A stretch of DNA of 5,408 bases, from NCBI GenBank assembly GCA_947251855.1, contig CAMXUZ010000260.1:1-5408 (forward strand). Reading direction: 5' to 3'. A program made the translations under genes and the position numbers. Below, one piece after another: positions 1 to 5,408 of this stretch (position 1 is the stretch's first letter; every line of letters begins with the position of its first letter). Under the pieces are notes generated by a model. The model searched no databases. It saw only the letters and a program-made list of their open reading frames with translations, and was not told the DNA's origin. This DNA comes from an uncultured Ruaniaceae bacterium (GTDB lineage: Bacteria; Actinomycetota; Actinomycetes; Actinomycetales; Beutenbergiaceae).

Positions 1-347
1 TCGCCACGCCAGACCTTCTGGATTTGGTAGCGCTTGAACGGGAAGTGCAGCTTGCCCGCATTCTCAATCACGTAACGGGCAAACGGAACAGTGAGATCGA
101 AGTGGAGCCCGAGGGTGTCGGACTCTGGTTCCTGCGAATCCTCCTGCAACCGTCGCAGCAGGTAGACCTCCTTGGATGTCTCCCCCTTGGCGAGCAGATG
201 CTCGAGCGGTTCCACCGCGCGGGTTTCGATCTCCGCGTAGCCGTGCAGCTCGAAGATGCGGCGCAATGTGGAAACGATGTGGCTTTCGACGATTCGCTGG
301 TTCGGCAACCATTCGGGGAAACCTGAAAGAGGGCTGATTCGACTCAT
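1..347 (-). CDS. hisS: Histidyl-tRNA synthetase, N-terminal part (truncated by window edge)
   Basis: This is the first 115 codons plus two bases of a class II aminoacyl-tRNA synthetase that charges tRNA-His with histidine using ATP in the cytoplasm. The translation starts MSRISPLSGFPEWLP, a typical actinobacterial HisS opening. It then shows a motif-1-like stretch (GYAEIETRAVEP, residues 36-47), the conserved FDLTVP (83-88), and the beginning of motif 2 (FPFKRYQIQKVWRG, 102-115), where the window ends. HisRS is usually about 420 residues, so roughly three quarters lies outside. Two in-frame ATGs are possible, at 347 and 356. I chose 347 because GGAAGA (362-357 on this strand) lies 9 nt upstream of it, whereas it sits almost on top of the other ATG, and because homologues begin close to SRISPLSG. 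The gene diverges from the cyclophilin gene. Identity is very secure; the exact start is less so. Confidence 0.95.
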   Translation of the reverse strand, partial: MSRISPLSGFPEWLPNQRIVESHIVSTLRRIFELHGYAEIETRAVEPLEHLLAKGETSKEVYLLRRLQEDSQEPESDTLGLHFDLTVPFARYVIENAGKLHFPFKRYQIQKVWRG

Positions 348-390
348 GGTTGCCATTCTTCCACTCTCGGAGCCGGGCGTGTTTCCAGAA

Positions 391-411
391 CGTGATCACT
401 CCGTGACACGG
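391..411. promoter_or_regulatory. Paired dyads in hisS/cyclophilin divergent intergenic region (putative operator)
   Basis: In the 120-bp gap between divergent genes, a perfect 8-bp palindrome GTGATCAC (392-399) is followed by a perfect 5+1+5 inverted repeat CCGTGACACGG (401-411, centre at 406). The two also share a direct repeat, CGTGATCAC (391-399) and CGTGACAC (402-409), whose starts are 11 bp apart, about one helical turn. This layout would suit a dimeric repressor or activator binding twice on one face of the helix, but no specific regulator is recognised. Short palindromes also arise by chance, so the regulatory role is inference. Confidence 0.3.
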
Positions 412-439
412 ATTGAGTGTTCGGCGCGGTTTTCGCCCA

Positions 440-445
440 TAGACT
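440..445 (+). promoter_or_regulatory. Candidate -10 element for the cyclophilin-DUF349 operon
   Basis: TAGACT matches the TANNNT core typical of actinobacterial housekeeping promoters. It would place transcription initiation near 451-453, leaving a short leader of about 15 nt before the ATG at 468. No good -35 stands at 16-18 bp: the nearest TTGAGT (413-418) is 21 bp away, which is too far. The complementary strand reads TAGTCT at 446-441, so the same bases could serve as a weak -10 towards hisS. Weak evidence overall. Confidence 0.3.
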
Positions 446-458
446 AGTGCGCTGAAAC

Positions 459-463
459 GAGGT
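459..463 (+). promoter_or_regulatory. Ribosome binding site deciding the cyclophilin start
   Basis: GAGGT lies 4 nt before the ATG at 468 and is the only Shine-Dalgarno-like stretch here. It overlaps the in-frame GTG at 462, so that GTG is unlikely to be the start even though it opens a slightly longer frame. Confidence 0.6.
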
Positions 464-467
464 GGAA

Positions 468-1124
468 ATGACAGCGGAAACTGGGCGAACGCGTGCGGGC
501 CGCCGCGCGTGGACGATCGGTGCCCTCGCTGCCGTGATCGTCGGAATTGGCGTGGCCGTTTCGCTCATCGGCGGGAGCAATACCCCCGCCGCAGGCGACT
601 CCCCGGCTCCCCCGCCGGCTGCAGATGCGCAAGGCAGGACGTGGGACGCGGTTCTGCACACCTCCGTGGGCGAGATCGCTCTCTCCCTTGACGGCGCGTC
701 GGCACCCCAGGCCGTCGCGAGTTTCATTCATCTCGCCGAAGAAGGGTTCTTCGAGGACACCGAATGCCACCGGTTACTACCCGATTCACTCCTGCAATGC
801 GGGGATCCCAGTGGAACCGGAACCGGTGGGCCGGATTACCAGTTCGGGCCGATCGAGAACGCGCCCGACGATGACCTCTACCACGCCGGGACAGTTGCGA
901 TGGCGCGGGTCGGTGGAGATGGGGAATCCATGGGATCACAGTTCTTTCTCGTTTTTGACGACGTCGTGCTTCCTTCTGATCAGGCAGGCGGCTATTCCGT
1001 TATGGGAGCGACGACCTCCGGACTAGAGTTATTGCACGACATCGGAGAAGCGGGAACCGTCGACGGCTCAATGGATGGGCGTCCATTGACACGCGTCATC
1101 ATCGAAAGTGTGGAGGTCAAATGA
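468..1124 (+). CDS. Membrane-anchored or exported cyclophilin-type peptidyl-prolyl cis-trans isomerase
   Basis: The product is 218 residues. A short basic N-terminus (several Arg in residues 7-13) leads into a hydrophobic segment at about 15-34, so it is either a type II membrane anchor or an uncleaved or cleaved signal peptide. There is no lipobox cysteine. A Pro/Ala-rich linker (37-56) joins it to a cyclophilin domain (about 58-218) that would act outside the membrane, catalysing prolyl cis-trans isomerisation during folding. Family marks are CHR (100-102, catalytic Arg102), LQCGDPSGTGTGGPDY (109-124), and GSQFFLVF (156-163, with Gln158 and Phe160). By position, the Phe60 of human cyclophilin A is Ser107, Trp121 is Leu168 and His126 is Tyr176; the last two are common in bacterial members. 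The stop overlaps the next start (ATGA), so the two are translationally coupled. The equivalent gene in the M. tuberculosis hisS-relA region is called ppiB. The family is certain; isomerase activity is likely but not assured. Confidence 0.9.
   Translation: MTAETGRTRAGRRAWTIGALAAVIVGIGVAVSLIGGSNTPAAGDSPAPPPAADAQGRTWDAVLHTSVGEIALSLDGASAPQAVASFIHLAEEGFFEDTECHRLLPDSLLQCGDPSGTGTGGPDYQFGPIENAPDDDLYHAGTVAMARVGGDGESMGSQFFLVFDDVVLPSDQAGGYSVMGATTSGLELLHDIGEAGTVDGSMDGRPLTRVIIESVEVK
1112..1117 (+). promoter_or_regulatory. Ribosome binding site of the DUF349 gene inside the cyclophilin 3' end
   Basis: GGAGGT lies within the last codons of the cyclophilin gene, 3 nt before the ATG at 1121. With the ATGA overlap at 1121-1124 it supports coupled translation and fixes the start of the DUF349 gene. 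Confidence 0.65.
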
Positions 1125-2578
1125 CCGAGCAACAGAACCAGCAACCAGAATCAGCGCCAACGCCAGAAACTCGACCATCTGCGCCCGGGGCTGGCGTCCC
1201 TGCCCCCACGCCGCGGCCCACACCCGCAACCATCCCTCCCCCCTCGGCACTTCCCAAGCCCAGCGTGCCGGTGCCCGCGGCGCCGCCGAGCACCACGGAT
1301 GCCGCCGAACCCGCGCTCGACCCCATCGACGTCGCCGAAGCGAGGAAGTTCGGCCAAGTGGACAGCGAGGGAAACGTCAGCGTCGTCGAAGCCGCTGGCG
1401 AGCGGGTGGTCGGCCAATACCCGGGCGTCTCGGAGGAGGAGGCGCTCTCCTTGTACGTGCGCCGCTACCTCGACCTGAAGGCCCAGGTGGCGCTGTTCGA
1501 AACCCGGCTTCCGGGGCTTTCCGCGCGCGACCTTGATACCGGGCTCGCCGCGTTGGATGACTCTCTCAAGGAACCGGCTGCGGTTGGGGATCTCGATACG
1601 CTCCGAGGCAAGGTTGACGAACTACGCGGCAAAGTTGCCGAGCGCAAGGAGACCCTCGCGGCGGAACGGGAGGCGGCGAAAGCCGAGGCGCTGAGCAAAC
1701 GCACGAAGATCGTTGAGCGGGCCGAGGCGATCGCCGCGACCGACCCCGCCTCCATGCAGTGGCGCCAGCAGGGAGACCGGCTCCGTAGTCTCCTCGACGA
1801 ATGGAAGCATGCGCAACGCACCGGAGCTCGGATCGACAAACCGACCGAGGATGGCTTGTGGAAGCGGTTCTCAGCTGCCCGCTCCACCTTTGATCGGGGC
1901 CGGCGCCAATTCTTCGCCGAACTCGACCGCAAGCACGCGGAAGCGAAAGCGATCAAAGAGAAACTCATCGAGCGCGCAGAGGCGCTGCAGAACTCCACGG
2001 ACTGGGGCCCCACCTCCGGGGCGTACCGGCAGCTCATGGATGAGTGGAAAGCGGCGGGCCGCGCCTCACGCAAGGACGACGACGCGCTGTGGGCCCGCTT
2101 TCGGGCAGCTCAGGACGTGTTCTTCGGGGCTCGCCAAGGCCACAACGAGGCGCTCGACGCGGAGTTCGAGGAGAATCTCAAGGTGAAACTCGCCCTCCTG
2201 GAGGAGGCCGAGAGACTCGTTCCCGTGAAAGATCTGGAACGCACCAAAACAACACTGCGTGGTATCCAGGATCGCTGGGAAGAGGCGGGTAAAGTGCCCC
2301 GCAGCCAACTTCGATCGGTGGAAGGCCGCCTCCGCGCCGTCGAACAAGCGGTGCGCGATGCCGAGGAGGCGGAATGGAAGCGTTCCGACCCCCAACTGCA
2401 GGAACGGGCGGAGGGGGCGGCGGCCCAACTTCACGCCGCGATCGCATCCCTCGAGGATGACCTCGCCGCGGCCGAGCGCAGTGGAGACGAGCAGAAGGTC
2501 CGCAAGGCCCAAGAGGCTCTCGATGCGCGCAAGGCGTGGCTGGAGCAGGTGCCCAAGGCCGCCCAAGACGTGAGCTGA
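1121..2578 (+). CDS. DUF349 domain protein (coiled-coil, function unknown)
   Basis: This 485-residue protein has four parts. (1) Residues 9-65 are Pro/Ala/Ser-rich, low in complexity and probably disordered. (2) Residues 71-130 form a small domain (KFGQVDSEGNVSVVEAAGER, then a YVRRYLDLK helix) that resembles the N-terminal domain of actinobacterial DUF349 proteins. (3) A charged helical stretch (130-195) is a likely coiled coil. (4) About three DUF349 helical repeats follow. Repeat one (193-269) has W214, W228 and LWKRF; repeat two (271-346) has W295, W309 and LWARF; the shorter repeat three (349-420) has RWEEAGKVPR. The C-terminus (425-478) is again Ala/Glu/Arg-rich coiled coil. No signal peptide or membrane segment is seen, so it is probably cytoplasmic. 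It is coupled to the cyclophilin gene by ATGA and converges with relA. Its biochemical function is not known to me; the neighbourhood is conserved in actinobacteria (for example next to relA in Streptomyces) but does not prove a link to (p)ppGpp. Confidence 0.9.
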   Translation: MTEQQNQQPESAPTPETRPSAPGAGVPAPTPRPTPATIPPPSALPKPSVPVPAAPPSTTDAAEPALDPIDVAEARKFGQVDSEGNVSVVEAAGERVVGQYPGVSEEEALSLYVRRYLDLKAQVALFETRLPGLSARDLDTGLAALDDSLKEPAAVGDLDTLRGKVDELRGKVAERKETLAAEREAAKAEALSKRTKIVERAEAIAATDPASMQWRQQGDRLRSLLDEWKHAQRTGARIDKPTEDGLWKRFSAARSTFDRGRRQFFAELDRKHAEAKAIKEKLIERAEALQNSTDWGPTSGAYRQLMDEWKAAGRASRKDDDALWARFRAAQDVFFGARQGHNEALDAEFEENLKVKLALLEEAERLVPVKDLERTKTTLRGIQDRWEEAGKVPRSQLRSVEGRLRAVEQAVRDAEEAEWKRSDPQLQERAEGAAAQLHAAIASLEDDLAAAERSGDEQKVRKAQEALDARKAWLEQVPKAAQDVS

Positions 2579-2588
2579 ATCGGCTCGA

Positions 2589-2617
2589 CCCCCGCGGCCA
2601 CGCCGTGGGCGCGGGGG
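2589..2617. terminator. GC-rich hairpin between convergent genes (bidirectional terminator candidate)
   Basis: CCCCCGCG (2589-2596) pairs perfectly with CGCGGGGG (2610-2617). Inside, after a G-G mismatch (2597/2609), CCAC (2598-2601) pairs with GTGG (2605-2608) around a GCC loop. The hairpin starts 10 nt after the DUF349 stop and ends 6 nt before the relA stop codon as read on the plus strand. No U-tract follows on either strand, which is common for actinobacterial hairpin terminators. As a near-symmetrical stem it could serve both transcripts. Confidence 0.7.
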
Positions 2618-2623
2618 CGCACG

Positions 2624-4966
2624 TCACTCCACGTTGTAGCGCGCGTGGACCGCGGGGTTCTCCCCGTTCTCAGCGTCACTGCGGCTGCCGGTGACCCGGA
2701 AGGCGTCGAAGACGCTCTCGATCGACCGCACCTGGCTGAGCACGTGCCCGAGGTGGGAGGGTTCGGCCATTTCGAACAGGAACCTCAGCACGGCCACCCG
2801 ATCGGTCGTCGTTCCCACGTTCGCGGAGAGGATGTTCACGTGGTTATCGCTGAGCACCTTCGTCACGTCCGAGAGCAGGCCATTGCGGTCGAGTGCTTCG
2901 ACCTGGATCTGGACGAGGAACACCGCATCGTCCTGCCCAGAGGCCCATTCGACGGCGATGAGCCGGCCCTCCTGGGTGCCGAGGTTCTTCAAGTTCGTGC
3001 AATCTGCCCGGTGGACGGAGACTCCCTGCCCGCGGGTGATGAAGCCCTTGATCTCATCGCCGGGCACCGGCGTGCAGCAGCGGGCGAGCTTCGTGAGCAT
3101 ACTCGTATCGGCCATGCCGCCGACGATGATCGCCGGGCTGGAATCCCGGGTCGCGGGGCGCGCCCGGCTGGGGCGTGTCGCCTCGGCGAGGTCCTCCTGC
3201 GCGCCTTCCTCCCCGCCCACGGCTCTCAGGAGCCGATCGACGACGTTCTCCGGTGACATGTGCCCCTCGCCGACCGCGGCGTACAGGGCGGAGATGTCCT
3301 TATAGGGCAGATCGTGGATGAGCGCGAGCATGTTCTCCGGCGACAGCAGCCGCTGGATCGGCAGGTTCTTCTTCCGGATCGCGCGGGCGATGAGGTTCTT
3401 GCCCGATTCGATCGCCTCTTCGCGGCGTTCCTTGGTGAACCACTGGCGGATCTTGTTCCGCGCCCGCGGGCTCCGCACGAAATTGAGCCAATCGCGACTC
3501 GGGCCGGCGCTTTGCGCCTTGGACGTGAACACTTCGACCGTATCCCCGGTCTCCAGCGTGGAATCCAGAGGAACGAGGCGCCCATTCACGCGCGCGCCCA
3601 CGGTGCGATGGCCGACCTCGGTGTGCACGGCGTACGCGAAGTCCACCGGGGTCGCATCCGCGGGTAGCGCGATGACGTCGCCCTTGGGTGTGAACACGTA
3701 CACCTGTGTCCCGGACATCTCATACCGGAGGGAATCGAGGAACTCGCTGGGATCAACCGTTTCCCGCTGCCAGTCAACCAGCTGTTGCAGCCACGGCATA
3801 TCGCCGGAATCCCCGCTGCTTCGCTGCCCGCGGGTCTCTTCCTTATATTTCCAGTGTGCCGCCACGCCGTACTCTGCCCGGCGGTGCATCTCATGGGACC
3901 GGATCTGGATCTCCACCGGCTTCCCCTCCGGGCCGATGACCGTCGTGTGCAGGGACTGGTACATGTTGAACTTCGGCATTGCGATGTAGTCTTTGAACCG
4001 GCCAGGAATAGGATTCCACCGGTTATGCACCTCGCCGAGCACGGCGTAACAATCCCGAACGCTGTCCACGAGTACCCGCACGCCGAGCAGGTCGTAGATG
4101 TCTGCGAAGTCCCGCCCGCGGACGATCATCTTCTGGTAGATCGAGTAGTAGTGCTTGGGGCGGCCGGTGACGGTGACCTTGATCTTCGCCGCCTTCATGT
4201 CCCCCACGATCTGGTCCCGCACTACCCCGAGGTATTCCTCGCGGGCCGGTGCGCGTTCGGAGACGAGCTGCACGATCTCCTCATACACCTTGGGATAGAG
4301 CGCAGCGAACGCGAGGTCCTCGAGCTCCCACTTCAGGGTGTTCATGCCCAGTCGGTGCGCGAGCGGGGCATAGATCTCCAGCGTCTCCCGAGCCTTCCGG
4401 GATGCAGAATCGGCCGAGACGTACCGCCACGTACGCGCGTTATGGAGGCGGTCGGCGAGCTTGATCACGAGCACTCGAATGTCGCGGGCCATCGCGATGA
4501 CCATCTTGCGCACGGTCTCCGCCTGCGCGGCGTCCCCGTAGGTGACTTTGTCGAGCTTCGTGACCCCGTCGACGAGCAACGCGATCTCCTCACCGAACTC
4601 TTCGGTGAGTTGTTCTAGGGAATAGTCGGTGTCTTCAACCGTGTCGTGGAGCAGAGCTGCCGCGAGTGTCGACGGCGTCAGGCCGAGTTCGGCAAGGATC
4701 GTCGCGACGGCCACGGGGTGGGTGATGTACGGATCGCCACTCTTGCGCATCTGGCCCTGATGGGACCGGGAGGCGACCGCGTAGGCCCGTTCGATGAGGC
4801 TCGTGTCCGCCTTCGGGTGATTCGCCTTGAGTGCGGAGATGAGCGGCTCGAGGATGAGCGGCGTGGAATGGGCGCCGCGGGAGCCGAACCACAACAGCGC
4901 AGAACGCACCCGGGAACCGGGCACCACCGGATCCGAACCGTTCTGAACTGTCGGTTTCTCGCTCAT
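2624..4966 (-). CDS. relA: Bifunctional (p)ppGpp synthetase/hydrolase (long RSH protein, Rel)
   Basis: Rel makes the stringent-response alarmone (p)ppGpp from ATP and GDP or GTP on starved ribosomes, and also degrades it. All long-RSH domains are present in 780 residues. The HD hydrolase has RKSG (74-77), H83, HDTVEDT (107-113) and LADRLHN (170-176), so H83, H107, D108 and D172 are intact. The synthetase has [13 protein letters not shown] (268-280), the catalytic DLLGVRV (D292), the base-stacking Y336 in YQSLHTTV, and E352 in EIQIRS. The TGS domain is about 419-483. A helical region is followed by a charged linker (585-611). The zinc-finger/CC motif is C630, C631, H652 and C656, and the ACT domain is about 682-757. 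Conserved catalytic residues for both activities predict a bifunctional Rel rather than a synthetase-only RelA. An in-frame TAA lies just upstream (4987-4985), so 4966 is the first ATG. GGAAGG abuts this ATG with no spacer, which is poor for Shine-Dalgarno initiation. It lies 26 bp behind apt, a conserved pair. Confidence 0.98.
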   Translation of the reverse strand: MSEKPTVQNGSDPVVPGSRVRSALLWFGSRGAHSTPLILEPLISALKANHPKADTSLIERAYAVASRSHQGQMRKSGDPYITHPVAVATILAELGLTPSTLAAALLHDTVEDTDYSLEQLTEEFGEEIALLVDGVTKLDKVTYGDAAQAETVRKMVIAMARDIRVLVIKLADRLHNARTWRYVSADSASRKARETLEIYAPLAHRLGMNTLKWELEDLAFAALYPKVYEEIVQLVSERAPAREEYLGVVRDQIVGDMKAAKIKVTVTGRPKHYYSIYQKMIVRGRDFADIYDLLGVRVLVDSVRDCYAVLGEVHNRWNPIPGRFKDYIAMPKFNMYQSLHTTVIGPEGKPVEIQIRSHEMHRRAEYGVAAHWKYKEETRGQRSSGDSGDMPWLQQLVDWQRETVDPSEFLDSLRYEMSGTQVYVFTPKGDVIALPADATPVDFAYAVHTEVGHRTVGARVNGRLVPLDSTLETGDTVEVFTSKAQSAGPSRDWLNFVRSPRARNKIRQWFTKERREEAIESGKNLIARAIRKKNLPIQRLLSPENMLALIHDLPYKDISALYAAVGEGHMSPENVVDRLLRAVGGEEGAQEDLAEATRPSRARPATRDSSPAIIVGGMADTSMLTKLARCCTPVPGDEIKGFITRGQGVSVHRADCTNLKNLGTQEGRLIAVEWASGQDDAVFLVQIQVEALDRNGLLSDVTKVLSDNHVNILSANVGTTTDRVAVLRFLFEMAEPSHLGHVLSQVRSIESVFDAFRVTGSRSDAENGENPAVHARYNVE

Positions 4967-4972
4967 CCTTCC

Positions 4973-4978
4973 ATGATA
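4973..4978 (-). promoter_or_regulatory. Candidate -10 element giving a leaderless relA transcript
   Basis: TATCAT (five of six matches to TATAAT) ends 6 nt before the relA ATG in the 26-bp apt-relA gap. Transcription from it would begin at or within a base or so of the ATG. This would suit leaderless translation, which is common in actinobacteria, and would explain the lack of a properly spaced ribosome binding site. No convincing -35 is visible at the expected distance. Read-through from apt remains possible. Confidence 0.35.
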
Positions 4979-4992
4979 GAACGCTTAGGGGC

Positions 4993-5408
4993 CTAGAACG
5001 TAAGGATGGAGTACGGGTCACGGTCAGCGAGCACCTGCCGGCCCCCGAGCGTCCCGAGTTCCATGAGGAACGCCATCCCGGTGACCTTCAGCCCCGCCTC
5101 TTCCAGCAGGGCGGCCGCGGCACCCGCCGTGCCGCCGGTGGCGAGCACGTCGTCAAGAAGCAGGACGCGTTCACCCGGGTGCACCACGGTCTTGGACACC
5201 TCGACCTCCGCCGTGCCATATTGCAGGTCGTAGGAGGCGGAGATCACCGGCGGAGGCAGTTTGCCCGCTTTACGCACGACGAGCGACCCCACCCCGAGCG
5301 CCACGGCGAGCGGAGCCGACAGCAGGAAACCGCGCGCTTCCACACCCGCGACGATATCCACCTCGCCGCGGTAGCGGTCGGCCAAGTGATTGATGACGTC
5401 GGTGAACG
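4993..5408 (-). CDS. apt: Adenine phosphoribosyltransferase, C-terminal part (5' end beyond window)
   Basis: The frame is open to the right edge, showing the last 137 residues of a protein that is usually about 170-180 residues. The enzyme salvages adenine, converting adenine and PRPP into AMP and pyrophosphate in the cytoplasm. Diagnostic features of the visible part are GVEARGFLLSAPLA (21-34), the flexible-loop region RKAGKLP (45-51), and the PRPP-binding motif VLLLDDVLATGGT (81-93) with its paired Asp and TGGT turn. The protein ends PYSILTF before TAG at 4995-4993. A TTG at 5385 lies inside the conserved fold and is not the start, which lies outside the window. It is upstream of relA on the same strand with a 26-bp gap, so co-transcription is likely. 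That would link purine salvage to alarmone metabolism by operon structure, a common actinobacterial arrangement. Confidence 0.95.
   Translation of the reverse strand, partial: FTDVINHLADRYRGEVDIVAGVEARGFLLSAPLAVALGVGSLVVRKAGKLPPPVISASYDLQYGTAEVEVSKTVVHPGERVLLLDDVLATGGTAGAAAALLEEAGLKVTGMAFLMELGTLGGRQVLADRDPYSILTF

Noticed and set aside
24..326. Plus-strand open frame of 100 codons at the left edge
   Set aside because: It is antisense to hisS, whose reading frame shows clear HisRS motifs.
462..467. GTG at 462 as the cyclophilin start
   Set aside because: It overlaps the only ribosome binding site, which serves the ATG at 468 better.
1145..1315. Pro/Ala-rich coding stretch as a possible nucleotide repeat or phase-variable tract
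   Set aside because: There is no exact tandem unit or long homopolymer; the low complexity is at the amino-acid level with varied codons.
1465..2073. Minus-strand open frame of 202 codons opposite the DUF349 gene
   Set aside because: Its Ser/Arg/Ala-rich composition mirrors the Ala/Glu/Arg codons of the opposite strand, and no domain or start signal is seen.
2645..3305. Two overlapping plus-strand open frames of about 200 codons opposite the 3' half of relA
   Set aside because: They overlap each other and relA's conserved TGS to ACT region, and look like codon-bias shadows.
3785..4618. Long plus-strand open frame of 277 codons antisense to relA
   Set aside because: It lies wholly inside relA, whose translation matches Rel throughout. 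It has no recognisable domain, its His/Arg/Pro-rich composition is typical of an antisense frame in GC-rich DNA, and no promoter or ribosome binding site supports it.
4984..4996. CTTAGGGGCCTAG between apt and relA as a terminator hairpin
   Set aside because: The arms pair for only four bases with a two-base loop, too small to form a stable stem.
4993..5385. TTG at 5385 as the start of apt
   Set aside because: The frame stays open upstream to the window edge, and the protein would lack part of the Apt fold; the true start is outside.

Overview
The window looks like chromosomal core DNA from a high-GC Gram-positive bacterium (Actinomycetota; Actinomycetales or a close relative is my inference). 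The grounds are the G/C-rich third codon positions, the sequence character of the Rel and HisS proteins, and a gene neighbourhood (hisS, membrane cyclophilin, DUF349 protein, rel, apt) that is well known in actinobacteria. I see no tRNA, rRNA, CRISPR array, insertion sequence or sign of recent transfer.

Layout: at the left edge is the 5' part of hisS (minus strand, running off the window). A 120-bp divergent intergenic region follows, holding two operator-like dyads and a weak -10 candidate. Next is a plus-strand pair: a cyclophilin-type peptidyl-prolyl isomerase with an N-terminal membrane segment, then a DUF349 protein, joined by a 4-bp ATGA stop/start overlap. A GC-rich hairpin sits in the 45-bp gap where this pair meets a second, minus-strand pair. 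That pair is a full-length bifunctional (p)ppGpp synthetase/hydrolase (relA/rel), preceded by adenine phosphoribosyltransferase (apt), whose 5' end lies beyond the right edge. Transcription therefore diverges at about 350-460 and converges at about 2600.

Functionally the window combines translation (HisS), extracytoplasmic protein folding (cyclophilin), a coiled-coil protein of unknown role (DUF349), the stringent response (Rel) and purine salvage (Apt). Apt and Rel lie 26 bp apart and are probably co-transcribed, although a TATCAT hexamer just upstream of relA could also give a leaderless relA transcript.

I did not find a convincing new biological system. The items most worth checking are the conserved but functionally obscure DUF349 partner of the membrane cyclophilin, the paired dyads in the divergent promoter region, the possible leaderless start of relA, and the unusual active-site loop of the cyclophilin.
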